Shown here: one piece after another, positions 20,201 through 30,167 of the stretch
Position numbering within the stretch: position 1 is the first letter of the stretch
Layout: each line of letters starts with the position of its first letter
Assembly (NCBI GenBank): GCA_947462335.1
Contig: OX381720.1
Span: forward strand, 47,914,981 to 47,978,980
Length of the DNA stretch: 64,000 bases
Direction: 5' to 3'
Source: Harmothoe impar
Lineage: Eukaryota; Annelida; Polychaeta; Phyllodocida; Polynoidae
Notes under the pieces: generated by a model
Databases searched by the model: none
Seen by the model: only the letters and a program-made list of their open reading frames with translations
Told to the model about the DNA's origin: nothing
Program-made: the position numbers and the translations under genes

Positions 20201-23200
20201 CATCTTGGCAGCCATCTTGGAAATTTCTCGGATTGAAAATCTGAGCCTGAAAATGGATTCTACATCCTAGGAACCCCTACTATCCATGCATCACACAAGG
20301 AAATCAGACAATCTTGAGTTTTTGGTGGCCATCTTGGCAGCCATCTTGGAAATTTTCCGGATTGAAATTGTGAGCCTGAAAATGGATTCTACATCCTAGA
20401 AACCCCTACTATCCATGTATCACACAAGGAAATCAGACAATCTTGAGTTTTTGGTGGCCATCTTGGCAGCCATCTTGGAAATTTCTCGGATTGAAAATCT
20501 GAGCCTGAAAATGGATTCTATATCCCAGAAAACCCTACTATCCATGTATCACACATGGAAATCAGACAACCTTGAGTTTTTGGTGGCCATCTTGGCAGCC
20601 ATCTTGGAAATTTCCCGGATTGAAATTGTGAGCCTGAAAATGGATTCTACATCCCAGAAAACCCTGTTATCCATGTATCACACAAGGAAATCAGACAATC
20701 TTGAGTTTTCGGCAGCCATCTTGGCAGTCAGAGGGAGAAGGAGGGGGCAGAAGGAGGGAAAGCAGAGGGAGGAGAAGGTAACAGGAAGGAGGAAAATGGG
20801 GTAGAGCGGGGGGGGGAGGGGTAGATGGGGCAGTAGGAGGGGGCATAGGAAGGAGGAGAGGGCAGAGGGAGGAGAGGGCAGAGAAAGGAGGGAGGAGGAG
20901 GAGAGGGCAGAGGCAGGAGGAGGAGAGGGCAGATGCAGGAGGAGGAGGAGAGGGCACAGGGAGGCACAGGGAGGAGGAGGGGGGCACAAGGAGGACTTGT
21001 GATGGCCTAACTTTAAAGACTGTAAACTATTATTTCAGGGTTGGTGCATGTGTGTGTGGGGTGGGGGACGGGTAATTATGTTGGACTTCACAGTTTGTCT
21101 TTGGGCGGGCTTGAGTGATTTCAAGAGCCACCCTGGACCCACTCAACTTCTAGTACAGGTCCTGTATGTGCATACATGTAGTATGGGAATTGGCATTGAC
21201 ATTGACAGCTTGGCTTGACATAGGAGTCAATAGTTATTAGGCTGGTACCGATCCTTGCCATTGACAGCCACATTAGAGAACTCAAAATATGGCTGTTCAC
21301 AAGATGTCTAGGCCTTACCACAAGGTACATTGGTTCTACATGTAGTAACTGAAAACAAGATCTAGGATAAATTAGTCTTGCACATGCCTACAAGGACACA
21401 TGGGGATACCAGTCCTAAGCAAGGTTTAAGGGCCAGCTAGGGCTATATCTAACAATGAACAAGGGGGCCTATGCTAGTCTTTTCTTGTCGAAAAGCTGAC
21501 ACACTGATCAGTGGTGTAAATGGCTTTGGGGACAAGGTCCCAAAGCCAATAATAGGGGGATGCAATTTATGTAGAAGCAGAGCTTACACTTTCAAGTTTG
21601 TCGGTAAATGTATGTCCAGCTTCTCTGCAAAATTCATTCGCCAGGCTACAAAAAAGAACACATCTATATTAGACAAGAATGGTAATACATTTGTACATGC
21701 ATATTCACAACAGAAACCACACCACATAGAATAATACATTTTCCGATAGTGTTTTGCATTTACCTTTTTTTAAAGACATTTCAATGATTATATCCATCCT
21801 TTACTTTGACTCCTTATTACGGGAGGTGTTAGTTTTTATTCATTATTCCTGTATGTCCATGCTTATTAATATGCATCACCGTAAAATCTCGCGTACAAGC
21901 CTAACTCGTGTACGGTATAAGCCGCACCCTGACTTTGGGCCGATGCTATAAGCCGCAGCAGCCTTCTGAATATGATGAGTTTAGTACTGTACTATAGATG
22001 CAAAAGCTCACGTATAAGCTGCACGGCAACCCTGGGCTGTTTGTATATGCTGCACCACCGATCTGACTCACGTACTAGCCGCGGCTTATACGCGAATTTT
22101 TACGGTACTCACCCAATGGAACACGTCAGCTCGTCTGTATTTCCTAAAGCCTGAAAAATTGCATCATCTTTGTCTCGCCTCTCACCAGTAAATGTGGCAG
22201 AAGTTCCTGTTGAAACAGAAACAGAAAAGAGAAATGAGATGAACATTCAGATTCTAACATTACCCCTATATTAAATGGCAGCACAGTGGCCGATAAGTCC
22301 CCATCCTACCTCCCACCCCATCCAGAAATATATACATGTATAACACTTTATATCCATAGGCTATCCGTGTGACAATATGTAGGTCGTTCGATGTACCGAT
22401 CACCGCATGTAATGTACACGTCAGTGTGGCTGTACGGTACCTTGATAATCGCCACTCTGGTAATTGAAACAATCCGCTACCTGAAGATAACCCAATCTCA
22501 CCTACCTTTATCTCCTGTTTTTGTGTATATCTTCGGTATCTTCTGAGAATAGCATCTGCAATATATAGTACATACAACTTTCTTTATTTAAAATATGATC
22601 ATTTTTAAAGAAATATCAACATTTAGCTTCTCTTATTACACTAAACAAATAAATCATTTCACATGAAAAACCCATTTGGTCGCCCTCTCCCCACCAAGCA
22701 CCGGCTGGATATAAGGGAGTGATCATTTTTTAACAACAGGGGGGGGGGGGGTGGTTTTCCGCGCGGAGCGCGCGAAATTTTTTTCACCCCCCCCGGTCAA
22801 CGGGTCGAAATTTTTTACCCCCCCCCCCTATGGGTCGGAAATCGGCGCGCGCGCGGGCCCTTTGAAGCATAGTAACGCGCGGGCTTTTTGGCCCCAAAAC
22901 AGGTTAAATTTTTTTGACCCCCCCCTCAAGAGGGGTCCAAATTTTTTACACCCCCCCCGGTCAAGGGGTCCAAATTTTTTTGCCCCCCCCCCCCAAACCA
23001 ACCCCCCCCCCCCCTGTTGATAAAAAATGATCACTCCCTAAATGACTCCATTCAATGAATGATTGAATGATTCATATTGGGCTATTTTATAGTAGGCCCT
23101 AGGCCTATCTTGACACCTTGACAGCCTACAAGTACCGTACAATTAGTCAATAAATGTATAAAGCCTTCTTGAATCTTGTGTAAAGTTGGTGTATGTAAAG

Positions 23201-23595
23201 ATCTTATATAGGTTTTAGATCTATATCTCAGTATAATCTGTAAATTTTACTATTAATTTAGTATCCTCAATGCCCCCCCCCCCCACCCTTAGTAGATTAA
23301 CGATCAGTGTATCATGGTTTTTCCATTGAACTAGGTCTCATAGGGATCTAGCCTACCCCCCCCCCTCCCCCCACACACACACCCGCTACAGGAGGCCTGA
23401 TTACCGTGACTACTGACTGGTAAATACGGGCCTGGGCGCATGCAAGTTGTGGGCGATAATAAAGGAAGGACGAGACATTTCACATGCATTGTGTCAAAAT
23501 ACTGCTTACCTACTCAATAGTGTGGGGTTATTTAACGTATTACTCCCTCGGCACAGCATATAACCAACCCTTGTTATTTGATTAACCCTATTCAT
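14270..23595 (-). CDS. MMAB: cob(I)alamin adenosyltransferase, mitochondrial (MMAB)
   Basis: This gene transfers the adenosyl group of ATP to cob(I)alamin, making adenosylcobalamin for methylmalonyl-CoA mutase in mitochondria. Nine coding exons in transcription order are 23595-23510, 22555-22506, 22206-22113, 21645-21588, 19614-19542, 18800-18703, 17796-17732, 14715-14656 and 14375-14270. All junctions are GT-AG, phases agree, and the total is 690 nt or 229 residues (human 250). Exon 1 gives an Arg-rich start without acidic residues, a plausible mitochondrial presequence. Family signatures are [48 protein letters not shown], the CRRAER active-site motif and [17 protein letters not shown]. The last Arg of the vertebrate RRAERR motif is Ser here, its codon being split by the splice junction. 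The gene is head to head with MVK. Exon 1 rests on phase, ATG and character only; the other exons are secure. Confidence 0.93.
14716..15325 (-). repeat. 43-bp tandem array of 3' splice-site modules in an MMAB intron
   Basis: About 14 copies of a 43-nt unit abut the acceptor of MMAB exon 8. Read on the gene strand, each unit holds TACTGAC, a pyrimidine-rich stretch and CTCTTACAG. That is a consensus branch point, tract and acceptor AG about 27 nt apart. The true acceptor at 14,716 is the last copy. One isolated copy lies farther upstream in the same intron at 17,131-17,170, so intervening elements may have been inserted into an older array. Confidence 0.9.
15323..15510. repeat. degenerate repeats of gaatcaccgttaatttgacg
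   Basis: The stretch begins CACTGTAAAAAAAA, like the element at 4451, and then carries five or so copies of a ~22-bp unit GAATCACCGTTAATTTGACG. A related fragment (aacggtgaatcagcgttaaa) lies at about 17,097-17,117. It probably belongs to one disrupted element in the MMAB intron. Confidence 0.45.
15606..16542. mobile_element. foldback-like element of gtacatgatcgg palindromes
   Basis: The outer parts are inverted copies: CTCACTCTCACCA with a following atgcaac block on the left, mirrored by TGGTGAGAGTGAG on the right. TATGG lies just outside both ends (15,601-15,605 and 16,543-16,547), a weak candidate target duplication. Inner arms are tandem GGACGTACATGATCGG copies on the left and the complement on the right. 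The centre has three copies of a ~190-bp unit, each carrying a palindrome of CCGATCATGTACGTCA and its complement. It lies in the MMAB intron between exons 7 and 8 and has no coding potential. Confidence 0.7.
17171..17329. mobile_element. MITE of the ttaa-ggccgcat family
   Basis: The left end TTAATGGCCGCACAGTGCTT and the right end, complement of TTAACCCTTAATGGGCCGCA, are inverted copies and continue with TTTAATGCATTA on each side. This is one of the clearest full copies of the dispersed gcatcatg family in the window. It lies in an MMAB intron. Confidence 0.65.
18590..18690. repeat. partial copy of the gcatcatg repeat family
   Basis: The stretch contains gggactgcattggtgcatcatgccaacc and, near 18,650-18,690, gcgttaaact and cgctaaagggttat, typical internal and terminal pieces of the dispersed family. 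It sits just downstream of MMAB exon 6 on the gene strand. Confidence 0.45.
19990..20730. repeat. ~127-bp tandem repeat in an MMAB intron
   Basis: About six copies of a unit of roughly 125-130 bp are present. Each contains ggtggccatcttggcagccatcttgga, cggattgaaa, ctgaaaatggattctacatc and cacacaaggaaatcagacaatcttgag. Open reading frames across it are by-products of the repeat. A purine-rich (GGAGGA)n tract follows to about 20,995. Confidence 0.85.
20730..20995. repeat. purine-rich GGAGGAGAGGGCAGA low-complexity tract
   Basis: The plus strand is almost purely purine (ggaggagagggcagagg), continuing from the preceding tandem repeat. Such a tract can form triplex or G-rich structures. ORFs on the opposite strand are Pro/Ser/Leu low complexity and not genes. 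Confidence 0.75.
21878..22106. mobile_element. TIR MITE abutting an MMAB splice donor
   Basis: The terminal repeats ACCGTAAAATCTCGCGTA and its near complement ending TACGCGAATTTTTACGGT mark a relative of the element at 13,311-13,536. Its right terminus at 22,106 is immediately next to the donor hexamer gtgagt of MMAB exon 3 (22,107-22,112 on the minus strand), so the element begins at intron position +7. Confidence 0.65.
22715..23038. mobile_element. Harbinger-like MITE with poly-G/poly-C interior
   Basis: The ends GGGAGTGATCATTTTTTA and TAAAAAATGATCACTCCC are inverted copies flanked by TAA on both sides (22,712-22,714 and 23,039-23,041). A 3-bp TAA/TTA duplication is typical of PIF/Harbinger transposases. 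The interior has runs of 8-14 G or C alternating with aaattttt and cgcgcgcg blocks. It lies in MMAB intron 1. Confidence 0.75.
23141..23180 (+). mobile_element. 3' end fragment of a non-LTR element
   Basis: The stretch agtcaataaatgtataaagccttcttgaatctt matches the tail at about 32,247-32,283, which ends in repeated CTTGAAT. Such short 3' ends are typical of heavily 5'-truncated CR1/L2-like insertions. Confidence 0.45.
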
Positions 23596-23801
23596 TTTGA
23601 TTTAAAGCAGTAAAAGCGAATATTTTAACAGAAAATAACCCAGATAGTCTGCTAGGGTGCAAAGCCGATAGCAGAAGTACACTGCACGTTTTGCACTTCG
23701 GTTTAGGTCGAATCAATCTTTATCTGTAAGTGAAATCCAATAAAAGAAATTAATCAACAATAGTTAGATATCAGAAAATCATATCAAATACGTGAAGTGG
23801 A
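23596..23801. promoter_or_regulatory. left half of a split MMAB/MVK promoter region
   Basis: These 206 bp lie between the MMAB start codon and the foldback-like element. They contain a CCAAT motif near 23,737 and end in GAAGTGGA (23,794-23,801), repeated at 29,995-30,002. Joined in thought with 30,003-30,167 they would give an intergenic region of about 371 bp between the two start codons, a size expected for a bidirectional promoter. Confidence 0.55.
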
Positions 23802-24327
23802 CATAAGACCATTCCTCGAGCCGGCTCGTCGTCGCTGAGGCTTTGCCGTCGCTGAGGCTTGCCGCACTTGAGGCTTATGTAGGTCAATGCGAAGGGAGAG
23901 GTCAAAGTAGTCCGGGAGACACCCGGCCCTGTCCTACTCGTCCTAGCTGGGGCTCAGTATTGTCCTCCCTGGGGCAGAGGCATTATTTATAAATGAGGGG
24001 AGGCGGGGGGGGGGGTTGACGCTGACAGTACTCTGAGAATACCCGGTAGGCTACTTCTGTGTAACAGTGTGTTTGGCAGGGAGACTGTGTTCATTTATTA
24101 TAGGGCACGGGGGCAGAGAGGAATGAATAACTAGTATACGCTTATCCTCCTTGGTCTTTGAGGGGGGGGGGGCGTAAAAATTTCCGACCCCTCCGGAAGG
24201 GGGGGGGGGGCGGGGGTAAAAATATTCTGACCCCTCTTTAATTGGTAGCCTACAGTATAGTCTCTGAGTAGCATGGAGGGAGTATATAGTGGATAGTAGT
24301 ATGCTCAGAGTACCTCTAGGACTATTA

Positions 24328-24452
24328 GGGAGTGCTCATTTTTAACAACAGGGGGGGGGGGCGGTGAGATTTCGCGCGGATCGCGCACAATTTTTTCACC
24401 CCCCCCCCCCTAGAGGGGTCAAAATTTTTTACCCCCCCCCCCCCGGCTGGCC
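24328..24452. mobile_element. truncated Harbinger-like MITE nested in the foldback arm
   Basis: It starts TTA|GGGAGTGCTCATTTTTAACAAC followed by poly-G, like the element at 22,715, but the right terminal repeat is missing and the arm repeat resumes at about 24,453. A second truncated copy lies at 24,729 to about 24,950 and starts TAA|GGGAGTGCTCATT. Confidence 0.6.
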
Positions 24453-24728
24453 ATGAAGGGAGTAGTATGCTCAGAGTACCTCTAGGCCTATAGTCTATAG
24501 CCTATGGTGTAGAGTAGTCTCAGAGTACCATGAGGGAGTAGTATGCTCAGAGTACCTCGAGGCCTATAACCTCTCTAGGCCTATGGTATAGAGTAGTCTC
24601 AGAGTACCATGAAGGGAGTAGTATGCTCAGAGTACCTCTATAGTCTATGGTATAGAGTAGTCTCAGAGTACCATGGAGGGAATAGTATGCTCAGAGTACC
24701 TCTAGGCCTATAGCCTTTGTAGGCCTAA

Positions 24729-24950
24729 GGGAGTGCTCATTTTTTAACAACAGGGGGGGGTGGTGAGATTTCGCGCAGAATTTTTTTCACCCCCCTCCCT
24801 CTAGAGGGGTTGAAATTTTTTACCCCCCCCCCCCCCCTGGCAGGCCGAAAATCACGCGCGTTCGTGCCCCTTTGTAGCATAGTAACGCGCGGGCTTTTTC
24901 CCTCAAAACAGGTTGAATTTTTTTGCCCCCCCCCCAAGAGGGGTCTGAAT
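24729..24950. mobile_element. second truncated Harbinger-like MITE in the foldback arm
   Basis: The left end GGGAGTGCTCATTTTTTAAC is preceded by TAA. The interior has poly-G and poly-C runs and a cgcgcg block, and the right terminal repeat is lost where ttttctatgcctatag arm sequence resumes. It shares the tagcatagtaacgcgcgggctttt block with the full copy at 22,715-23,038. Confidence 0.6.
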
Positions 24951-26280
24951 TTTCTATGCCTATAGTCTATAGCCTATATGGTGGAGTAGTCTCAGAGTAC
25001 CATGGGAGGAGTAGTATGCTCAGAGTACCTCTAGGCCTATAGTCTATGTGGAGTAGTCTCAGAGTACCATGCAGGGAGTAGTATGCTCAGAGTACCTCTA
25101 TGCCTATAGTCTATAGCCTATGTGGTGGAGTAGTCTCAGAGTGGTAGTCTCAGAGTACCTTGGGAGAGAGTAGTATGCTCAGAGTACCTCTAGGCCTATA
25201 GCCTCTGTAGGCCTATATGGTAGAGTAGTCTCAGAGTACCATGGAGGGAGTAGTATGATCAGAGTACCTCTAGGCCTATAGCCTCTGTAGACCTAAGTGA
25301 TAGACAAGTCTCAGAGTACCATGGAGGGAGTGGTATGCTCAGAGTACCTCTAGGCCTATAGTCTATAGCCTATGTGGTGGAGTAGTATCATAGTGGTAGA
25401 GTAGTCTCAGAGTACCATGGGAGAGTGTAGTATGCTCAGAGTACCTCTAGGCCTATAGCCTCTGTAGGCCTATATGGTAGAGTAGTCTCAGAGTACCATG
25501 GAGGGAGTAGTATGCTCAGAGTACCTCTAGGCCTATAGCCTTTGTATGCCTAAGTGATAGAGAAGTCTCAGAGTACCATGTAGGGAGTGGTATGCTCAGA
25601 GTACCTCTAGGCCTATAGTCTATGTGGAGTAGTCTCAGTGTACCATGGAGGGAGTAGTATACCGGTACTCAGAGTACCTCTAGGCCTATGGCCTCTGTAG
25701 GCCTATATGGTGGGGTAGTCTCAGAGAACCATGGGGGGAATAGTATGCTCAGAGTACCTCTAGGCCTATAGTCTATGTGGAGTAGTCTCAGAGTACCATG
25801 GAGGGAGTAGTATGCTCAGAGTACCTCTAGGCCTATAGCCTTTGTAGGCCTAAGTGATAGAGAAGTCTCAGAGTACCATGGAGGGAGTGGTATGCTCAGA
25901 GTACCTCTAGGCCTATAGTCTATGTGGAGTAGTCTCAGTGTACCATGGAGGGAGTAGTATACTCAGAGTACCTCTAGGCCTATAGCCTCTGTAGGGCTAT
26001 ATGGTGGGCTAGTCTCAGAGTACCATGGGGGGAGTAGTATGCTCAGAGTACCTCTAGAGTACCATGGGGGGAGTAGTATGCTCAGAGTACCTCTAGGCCT
26101 ATAGTCTATGTGGAGTAGTCTCAGAGTACCATGGAGGGAGTAGTATGCTCAGAGTACCTCTATGCCTATAGTCTCAGAGTGGTAGTCTCAGAGTACCTTG
26201 GGAGAGAGTAGTATGCTCAGAGTACCTCTAGGCCTATAGCCTCTGTATAGAGTACCTCTAGGCCTATAGCCTATGTAGGC

Positions 26281-26870
26281 ATATGTCCTCAGGTAAAGAA
26301 AAACTCTGCCTGTCTACCTCAGGTACAGAAGGACTCGGCCTGCCTACCTCAGGTAAAGAAGAACTCTGCCTGTCTACCTCAGGTACAGAAGGGTCCCTAT
26401 AGTGTAGATAAATGTATGTATAATGACTAAATGATAGGCCTGAGGAGTCTACCTCAGGTAAAGAAGAACTCTCTTAGTCTACATCAGGTAAAGAAGGACT
26501 TTGCTAGTGTACCTCAGGTAAAGAAGAACTCTGCCTGTCTACCTCAGGTACAGAAGGACTCGGCCTGTCTACCTCAGGTAAAGAAGAACTCTGCCTGTCT
26601 ACCTCAGGTACAGAAGGGTCCCTAGTGTAGATAAATGTATGTATAATGACTAAATGATAGGCCTGAGGAGTCTACCTCAGGTAAAGAAGAACTCTCGATT
26701 TAAGAAATGTTCATGTCAGAAATCCGAACATATATAGCCGAGAAGGCCTATAATCATGTGATATGTGAGATTAATTATATCCCCGAGGGCTGTCGACCCA
26801 ATATTATACCTGAAAAACATTTTATGATCAGTATCAATAAAAACCTTTTGAACTTGAACTTAACTTGAAC
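26281..26870. repeat. central spacer of the foldback-like element: 30-bp array and non-LTR tail
   Basis: Copies of CTACCTCAGGTAAAGAAGAA-type 30-bp units occur in two blocks (about 26,290-26,395 and 26,440-26,625). Each block is followed by the same sequence gtccct...gataaatgtatgtataatgactaaatgataggcctgagg. From about 26,760 a fragment ending tcaataaaaaccttttgaacttgaactt looks like the 3' tail of a non-LTR element. This spacer is not present in inverted form. Confidence 0.75.
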
Positions 26871-29800
26871 TAGAGACTACTCTACCACATAGGCCTAGAG
26901 AGGTTATAGGCCTCGAGGTACTCTGAGCATACTACTCCCTCCATGGTACTCTGAGACTACTCTACCACATAAGCCTAGAGAGGTTATACGCCTAGAGGTA
27001 CTCTTAGCATACTACTCCCTCCATGGTACTCTGAGACTACTCTATACCATAGACTATAGAGGTACTCTGAGCATAGTACTCCCTTCATGGTACTCTGAGA
27101 CTACTCTATACCATAGGCCTAGAGAGGTTATAGGCCTCGAGGTACTCTGAGCATACTACTCCCTCATGGTACTCTGAGACTACTCTATACCATAGGCTAT
27201 AGACTATAGGCCTAGAGGTACTCTGAGCATACTACTCCCTTCATGGTACTCTGAGACTACTCTTTACCATAGGCCTAGAGAGGCTATAGGCCTCGAGGTA
27301 CTCTGAGCATACTACTCCCTCATGGTACTCTGACACTAATCTACACCATAGGCTATAGACTATAGGCCTAGAGGTACTCTGAGCATACTACTCCCTTCAT
27401 GGTACTCTGAGACTACTCTACCACATAGACTATAGCCCTAGAGGTACTCTGAGCATACTACTCCCTTCATGGTACTCTGAGACTACTCTATACCATAGGC
27501 TATAGACTATAGGCCTTGGGGTATTCTGAGCATACTACTCCCTTCATGGTACTCTGAGACTACTCTACCACAGAGGCCCACAGGGGTTATACCCCCAGAG
27601 GTACTCTTAGCATACTACTCCCTCCATGGTACTCTGAGACTACTCTATACCATAGACTATAGAGGTACTCTGAGCATACTACTCCCTTCATGGAACTCTG
27701 AGACTACTCTATACCATAGGCCTAGAGAGGTTATAGGCCTCGAGGTACTCTGAGCATATACTACTCCCTTCATGATACTCTGAGACTACTCTATACCATA
27801 GGCTTTAGACTATAGGCCTTGGGGTACTCTGAGCATACTACTCCCTTCATGGTACTCTGAGACTACTCTACCACATAGACTATACCCCCAGAGGTACTCT
27901 TAGCATACTACTCCCTCCATGGTACTCTGAGACTACTCTATACCATAGACTATAGAGGTACTCTGAGCATACTACTCCCTTCATGGTACTCTGAGACTAC
28001 TCTATACCATAGGCCTAGAGAGGTTATAGGCCTCGAGGTACTCTGAGCATATACTACTCCCTTCATGATACTCTGAGACTACTCTATACCATAGGCTTTA
28101 GACTATAGGCCTTGGGGTACTCTGAGCATACTACTCCCTTCATGGTACTCTGAGACTACTCTACCACATAGACTATAGCCCTAGAGGTACTCTGAGCATA
28201 CTACTCCCTTCATGGTACTCTGAGATTACTCTACACCATAGGCTATAGAGTATAGGCCTAGAGGTACTCTGAGCATACTACTCCCTTCATGGTACTCTGA
28301 GACTACTCTACCACATAGACTATAGCCCTAGAGGTACTCTGAGCATACTACTCCCTTCATGGTACTCTGAAACTACTCTACACCATAGGCTATAGACTAT
28401 AGGCCTAGAGGTACTCTGAGCATACTACTCCCTCATGGTACTCTGAGACTACTCTATACCATAGGCCTAGAGAGGTTATAGGCCTCGAGGTACTCTGAGC
28501 ATATACTACTCCCTTCATGATACTCTGAGACTACTCTATACCATAGGCTTTAGACTATAGGCCTTGGGGTACTCTGAGCATACTACTCCCTTCATGGTAC
28601 TCTGAGACTACTCTACCACATAGACTATAGCCCTAGAGGTACTCTGAGCATACTACTCCCTTCATGGTACTCTGAGATTACTCTACACCATAGGCTATAG
28701 AGTATAGGCCTAGAGGTACTCTGAGCATACTACTCCCTTCATGGTACTCTGAGACTACTCTACCACATAGACTATAGCCCTAGAGGTACTCTGAGCATAC
28801 TACTCCCTTCATGGTACTCTGAAATTACTCTACACCATAGGCTATAGAGTATAGGCCTAGAGGTACTCTGAGCATACTACTCCCTCATGGTACTCTGAGA
28901 CTACTCCACCACATAGGTTATAGACTATAGGCCTTGAGGTACTCTGAGCATACTACTCCCTCCATGGTACTCTGAGACTACTCTATACCATAGGCTTTAG
29001 ACTATAGGCCTTGGGGTACTCTGAGTATACTACTCCCTTCATGGTACTCTGAGACTACTCTACCACATAGACTATAGCCCTAGAGGTACTCTGAGCATAC
29101 TACTCCCTTCATGGTACTCTGAGACTACTCTATACCATAGGCTATAGACTATAGGCCAACGGATACTCTGAGCATATACTACTCCCTTCATGATACTCTG
29201 AGACTACTCTATACCATAGGCTTTAGACTATAGGCCTTGGGGTACTCTGAGCATACTACTCCCTTCATGGTACTCTGAGACTACTCTACCACATAGACTA
29301 TAGCCCTAGAGGTACTCTGAGCATACTACTCCCTTCATGGTACTCTGAGACTACTCTATACCATAGGCTATAGGGCCTAGACTATAGGCCAACGGATACT
29401 CTCAGCATATACCACTCCCGGCCGGCCTTCATGATACTCTGAGACTACTCTACCACATAGGCCTAGAGAGGTTATAATATAGGCCTCATGTCGCATGTCG
29501 ATTTATTCTGAGGGCGGGGATAACAAATTTTGACCCCTTGACCAGGGGGGGGGGGTAAAAAATTTGGACCCCTCTTGGGTGGGGGGGGGGGGCGGGGCGT
29601 AACACCCGCTCCCGCCCCCGCACCCGCACTCGCAACCTCACCCGGGCTCAGCAGACGTCTGGGACGCAGTGCAACTGCAACGAGTACTCTCAGAGTACTG
29701 ACAAACAGCCACCAGACCAGACACTAGGTTGGACTGAATTAGATGTTAGTGCCACTAGGTTTAACCCTTCATAAGTTCCATATTGTTGAGTCATTAATAC

Positions 29801-30002
29801 AAGGTATAATAACAGATAAAATTGTAAAAGGTGTAAGTAAACATTGTACTATATCATATAGGGCTATAGCACTATTGTTGGGAGGTGGTGCGGTCGGATA
29901 CAAGAGATTACTACGCCAGAGCCTGAGCTAAGGCAAAGTCCCCAAGTACGGCAAGCCCCAGCGACGGCGAGCCGGCTCGAGTAATGGTCCACTCGAAGTG
30001 GA

Positions 30003-30167
30003 ATCAAAATGCAAAAAAAATGAGAAAAAAGGCAGTTTGATTGAACTATAAGTTCAGAATGTAAACATCCGGTCACGCCAGCCATCGGCCGATCGTGCTG
30101 GCGTGATGACATGATTTGGGTCAGAAAAGGCTTTATGTGGACACTGCTGTTATTTTGAGAGGTGACG
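30003..30167. promoter_or_regulatory. right half of split promoter / MVK 5' region with palindrome
   Basis: These 165 bp separate the foldback-like element from the MVK start. At 30,073-30,106 TCACGCCAGC and its exact complement GCTGGCGTGA flank an inner palindrome ATCGGCCGAT. TCACGCCAG differs by one base from the sterol regulatory element consensus TCACNCCAC, and the symmetry gives one such site on each strand. Mammalian MVK/MMAB is SREBP-2 regulated; the same role here is inference. Confidence 0.45.

Larger units (their letters stand above)
23802..29994. mobile_element. 6.2-kb foldback-like element with inverted tandem arms
   Basis: The outer ends carry ACCATTCCTCGAGCCGGCTC on the left, with the inverted near-copy at about 29,967-29,990 on the right, followed on both sides by cgtcgctg-aggcttgccg sequence. 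The arms are long tandem arrays of about 60-100-bp units. The left arm (about 24,240-26,280) reads gtatgctcagagtacctctaggcctatag; the right arm (about 26,870-29,470) is its reverse complement. The centre (26,281-26,870) has a different 30-bp repeat and a non-LTR tail. An 8-bp direct repeat GAAGTGGA flanks the whole (23,794-23,801 and 29,995-30,002). No transposase frame is seen. The extreme ends match poorly, so exact borders are less certain than the architecture. Confidence 0.78.

Noticed and set aside
20678..20989. Pro/Ser/Leu-rich minus-strand ORFs
   Set aside because: They are translation of a purine-rich low-complexity tract, open in three frames.
22751..23034. Pro-rich ORFs with PPPP runs (also at 24,737 and 31,205-31,650)
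   Set aside because: They result from poly-G/poly-C tracts of Harbinger-like MITEs.
26431..26625. 64-codon ORF with repeated LPQVKKNSAC
   Set aside because: It is a product of the 30-bp tandem repeat in the centre of the foldback-like element.
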